A stretch of 64,000 bases of DNA, taken from the NCBI RefSeq assembly GCF_000315915.1, contig NC_020188.1, positions 823,501 to 887,500 of the forward strand, read 5' to 3'. This DNA is from Henningerozyma blattae CBS 6284. Lineage: Eukaryota; Ascomycota; Saccharomycetes; Saccharomycetales; Saccharomycetaceae. Below, one piece after another: positions 61,682-64,000 of the stretch (the first letter of the stretch is position 1; each line of letters opens with the position of its first letter). The notes under the pieces are model-generated. The model was not told the origin of the DNA. It was given only the letters and a program-made list of their open reading frames with translations, and did no database searches. A program made the translations under genes and the position numbers.

Positions 61682-63853
61682 TTAAACGCCAACGCCAACG
61701 CCTGCGCCCTCGGCCCCGCGCAAATCTTCAATCACATCCACAAACCGTCCAACCTTACCATACTTCGCCTTAATCATCTCCACCCATCCAACTCGCATCG
61801 TCCCAAGACTACCTTCTTGCACGCTCAAATTTCCATACGTCATCATCATCCGATAACATGTCTCTTCACAATCTTGGAATTCCTCCAATTCACCAAACTT
61901 GTTCAAGATCTCCATAATCATCACGATACCAGTGCTCTCGTCATTCATCACCGAATAATTAAACAACACACTGCTTAACGCAATGCTAAACATCTTCGAT
62001 TGAGCAATCGTAGACCCTTGGTATTCCAATTGTAACACATTCAACTCTTGCAGTTTCGACCGTAAAAACATACCTCCTAATTGTGAGTTGCCAAAACAAT
62101 TGGTGATCATCCGTAACGTCAACATCACCACACTAATGTTTTCACTGCGTAACCCATCTCTTATAAACTCGGAAATCACATTCTCATCACGGCAATATCT
62201 AACAATCAACCTCATTATATCATACCCGGGGACTTTCACTTTCCAATCGCGTTTCATACGTTGTGCCATGGTGCTTAAAAATTCACAATTCCCCTGTAGA
62301 TCATCCAATTTCTCCAAAATACCCGCCAACTCTCCATCATCGAACTTGCCCCTGCCTTCTTCTTCTTTGGAATTCAACTTTATGATACCATTAAATAGAT
62401 TCTCCTTGTTATACTTGTCCAATTTCAAATATTCCTTCACGGGTAAAACTTTCATCTGATGTGCTCCCGACTGCATCTCTTGTGTTCCCGATTGCATCCC
62501 CTGTGTTTCCAATCGCATCCCCTGTGTATTTTGTAAAATGAAATCAACTATTTGATCTCGATAACTCAATGGCAATTCATTCCTTTCAATAAATTTATCA
62601 GCAACTTCATAAACGTTATCACTGACATTCACTGCCAATTTCAACGGAGGTTTCCCCTCTTCAACATCAACATCAAATACATAATCATATTTCTTCCCCT
62701 CATATTCCACTTTTTTATCACTAACACTACTATCACTTCCCACAACTTCTCCAACTTTATTCCATTCACCTTGTGAGTATTGATATGCCTCTACAATTCC
62801 ACTCGCACTCTTGACTACAATCACTTCACCTTCCTTCTTACCAGGCATGGCTAATCTTTCGGGCTCCGATAATTGTTTTTCATCAATACTTTCTTTATTC
62901 AATGAACTTCCACTAATCTCTTCACCAAATTGTTTTAATTCTTCCTCTGGAGCAATCCTACTCTTCTCCTCACTAAACACTCTCAAAGTGTTATCACTAC
63001 ATCCAATTACCAAATCACCATTCTTCATCACATCAACACTCCATACTGAAATAGCTGGAACTCTAATTACTTGTACAATTTGTCCCTCCCTCGACCATAC
63101 AATAACACTACGATCTTCACCACAACTGACATATCCACCTCCTGGCATTTTTCGAACGCAATATACAAAACTCTCATGACCTTGCATCGCTTGTTTCACT
63201 CGTCCATCTAAATCAATCACTTTCATACTACCATCATTAGAACATGTAATCAATTCCACGTCATTCCCCTCTTCTCCTTGTAGCACTTCCACATGTCTAA
63301 TCACATCTTTATGAACACTTGTAATATTCTTGACACATTCTTCACCTTGCCAAATCTTGATACTACCATCTGCTGACACTGTAACAAACCTATCCCCTTT
63401 GCCACCGGGCAATTCCTTGACATCCCAAACTGATGCCTTATGACCACGTAAAACCCATTTCAAAATACCATTCTCCCAAACACGTCCTGTCATATCCCAA
63501 CTACCACTTATAATCTTACCGTTTTGATACTCCAAACTACAAACATTATTTTCATGTCCAATTAACGTATACAATGGCTCAGATCCCAAACTACCAAAAA
63601 CAGAGCATCCTTGAATCAGCTTACTCTTGCCCCCAAAATACAAGACACCTTCTTTAGAATCAAATGTAATACTATTCAAAAACTCTTTACCAGTATAAAG
63701 AATCTTACTATCCCATTGTTGTTGGGCCCCTTCTTTATCCCATAATCTCAAGGATCCATCTCTTGATACACTCCCAATCTGTTCGTCGTTCAAAACAACA
63801 ACATCTCTAACGTCACCTGTATGACCTTTTAACGTAGCACTTAATTGATACAT
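61682..63853 (-). CDS. DOA1: Cdc48 cofactor Doa1/Ufd3 (WD40-PFU-PUL)
   Basis: The 723-aa protein binds Cdc48 and ubiquitin and controls free ubiquitin levels, mitochondria-associated degradation and endosomal sorting. The N-terminal propeller has seven WD repeats (LSATLKGHTGDVRDVVVL, YTLIGHENNVCSLEY, WVLRGHKASVWDVKELPGG and so on, to about residue 300). The PFU domain is at about 345-440 (DYVFDVDVEEGKPPLKLAVNVSD) and the PUL armadillo domain at about 465-715. A species-specific tandem heptapeptide lies in the PFU-PUL linker. The length is close to S. cerevisiae Doa1 (715 aa). A Reb1 site lies 126 bp upstream. It heads a tandem pair with YRA2, as YKL213C/YKL214C. Confidence 0.97.
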   Translation of the reverse strand: MYQLSATLKGHTGDVRDVVVLNDEQIGSVSRDGSLRLWDKEGAQQQWDSKILYTGKEFLNSITFDSKEGVLYFGGKSKLIQGCSVFGSLGSEPLYTLIGHENNVCSLEYQNGKIISGSWDMTGRVWENGILKWVLRGHKASVWDVKELPGGKGDRFVTVSADGSIKIWQGEECVKNITSVHKDVIRHVEVLQGEEGNDVELITCSNDGSMKVIDLDGRVKQAMQGHESFVYCVRKMPGGGYVSCGEDRSVIVWSREGQIVQVIRVPAISVWSVDVMKNGDLVIGCSDNTLRVFSEEKSRIAPEEELKQFGEEISGSSLNKESIDEKQLSEPERLAMPGKKEGEVIVVKSASGIVEAYQYSQGEWNKVGEVVGSDSSVSDKKVEYEGKKYDYVFDVDVEEGKPPLKLAVNVSDNVYEVADKFIERNELPLSYRDQIVDFILQNTQGMRLETQGMQSGTQEMQSGAHQMKVLPVKEYLKLDKYNKENLFNGIIKLNSKEEEGRGKFDDGELAGILEKLDDLQGNCEFLSTMAQRMKRDWKVKVPGYDIMRLIVRYCRDENVISEFIRDGLRSENISVVMLTLRMITNCFGNSQLGGMFLRSKLQELNVLQLEYQGSTIAQSKMFSIALSSVLFNYSVMNDESTGIVMIMEILNKFGELEEFQDCEETCYRMMMTYGNLSVQEGSLGTMRVGWVEMIKAKYGKVGRFVDVIEDLRGAEGAGVGVGV
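62461..62523 (-). repeat. 21-bp x 3 in-frame minisatellite in DOA1
   Basis: Three degenerate 21-bp units encode (S/L)-G/E-T/A-Q/H-x-M-type heptapeptides (TQGMRLE, TQGMQSG, TQEMQSG). They lie in the linker between the PFU and PUL domains, and being multiples of three they keep the frame. Confidence 0.8.
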
Positions 63854-63978
63854 AATTTATTTTAGCTTGATTGCTTTACTTGCTTGATTACTTGTTTCAT
63901 CTTTCGTGTATGCTTTATTATTGATATATATTTATATATATATATATACACTAATTAATTTGTAGATCTCATCAGTCC

Positions 63979-63985
63979 CGGGTAA
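63979..63985 (-). promoter_or_regulatory. Reb1 motif, DOA1 promoter
   Basis: CGGGTAA on the plus strand, 126 bp upstream of the DOA1 ATG. The surrounding 63854-64000 is AT-rich promoter DNA with a TATATA run at about 63927-63948 and no further gene. Confidence 0.55.
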
Positions 63986-64000
63986 CGATCTTTACGAAAT

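Overview
The window is nuclear DNA from a budding yeast of the Saccharomycetaceae. The genes are almost intron-free, AT-rich and closely spaced, and most match Saccharomyces cerevisiae proteins along their full length. Asn-rich runs are common (the YML119W-like protein, PBP2, an orphan at 26393-28579), as in AT-rich post-genome-duplication genera such as Tetrapisispora, Kazachstania, Naumovozyma or Vanderwaltozyma. I cannot fix the genus from sequence alone. Gene names below are S. cerevisiae names assigned by recognised protein similarity and gene order.

Layout. (1) 1-5282: NGL2/3-type RNA exonuclease (cut by the window edge), a YML119W-like Asn-rich protein with an array of CDK sites, and NDI1, in the same order and orientation as S. 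cerevisiae YML118W-YML119W-YML120C. (2) 5848-7263: ERG9, squalene synthase. (3) 7264-14379: a 7 kb decayed island with two Old Yellow Enzyme pseudogenes, an unidentified minus-strand gene relic, a small ORF, a 28-bp x 6 minisatellite and a lone Pol III B-box. (4) 14380-33431: SNX4, TAD2, KAR2, (PML1), HCA4, (CTK2, orphan), BET4, MAD2, VPS53. This is the YJL036W-YJL029C block with three insertions. (5) 34364-38043: an odd elongator tRNA-Met gene, a 304-bp LTR-like segment upstream of it, a coding relic and about 3 kb with no gene. (6) 38044-58876: an orphan with a Gcn4 site, PBP2, a second orphan, NSA1, CUE3, ABD1, PRP5, the YGL108C homologue, RMD9/YBR238C and ERT1. This block interleaves two S. 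cerevisiae regions (YBR233-239 and YGL107-111), so it reflects the ancestral order. (7) 60024-63853: MIR1, YRA2 (with a predicted 66-nt intron) and DOA1 (the YKL214C-YKL213C pair).

The genes are mostly unlinked housekeeping functions: respiration (NDI1, MIR1), sterols (ERG9), ER folding (KAR2), membrane traffic (SNX4, BET4, VPS53), RNA processing and ribosome biogenesis (TAD2, HCA4, NSA1, PRP5, ABD1, PML1, YRA2), transcription (CTK2, ERT1), spindle checkpoint (MAD2) and ubiquitin/translation quality control (DOA1, CUE3). Shared control is visible in places: PAC plus RRPE elements before HCA4 and NSA1, a perfect heat-shock element before KAR2, Reb1 sites at several promoters and an AACCCT cluster before NDI1.

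The least explained items are the 728-residue orphan (26393-28579), the orphan ORFs at 38044 and 43241, the YRA2 intron, the PML1 FHA domain lacking phosphopeptide-binding residues, the NDEL retrieval signal on Kar2, and the OYE/relic island. I found no complete mobile element, no CRISPR-like structure and no convincing centromere.
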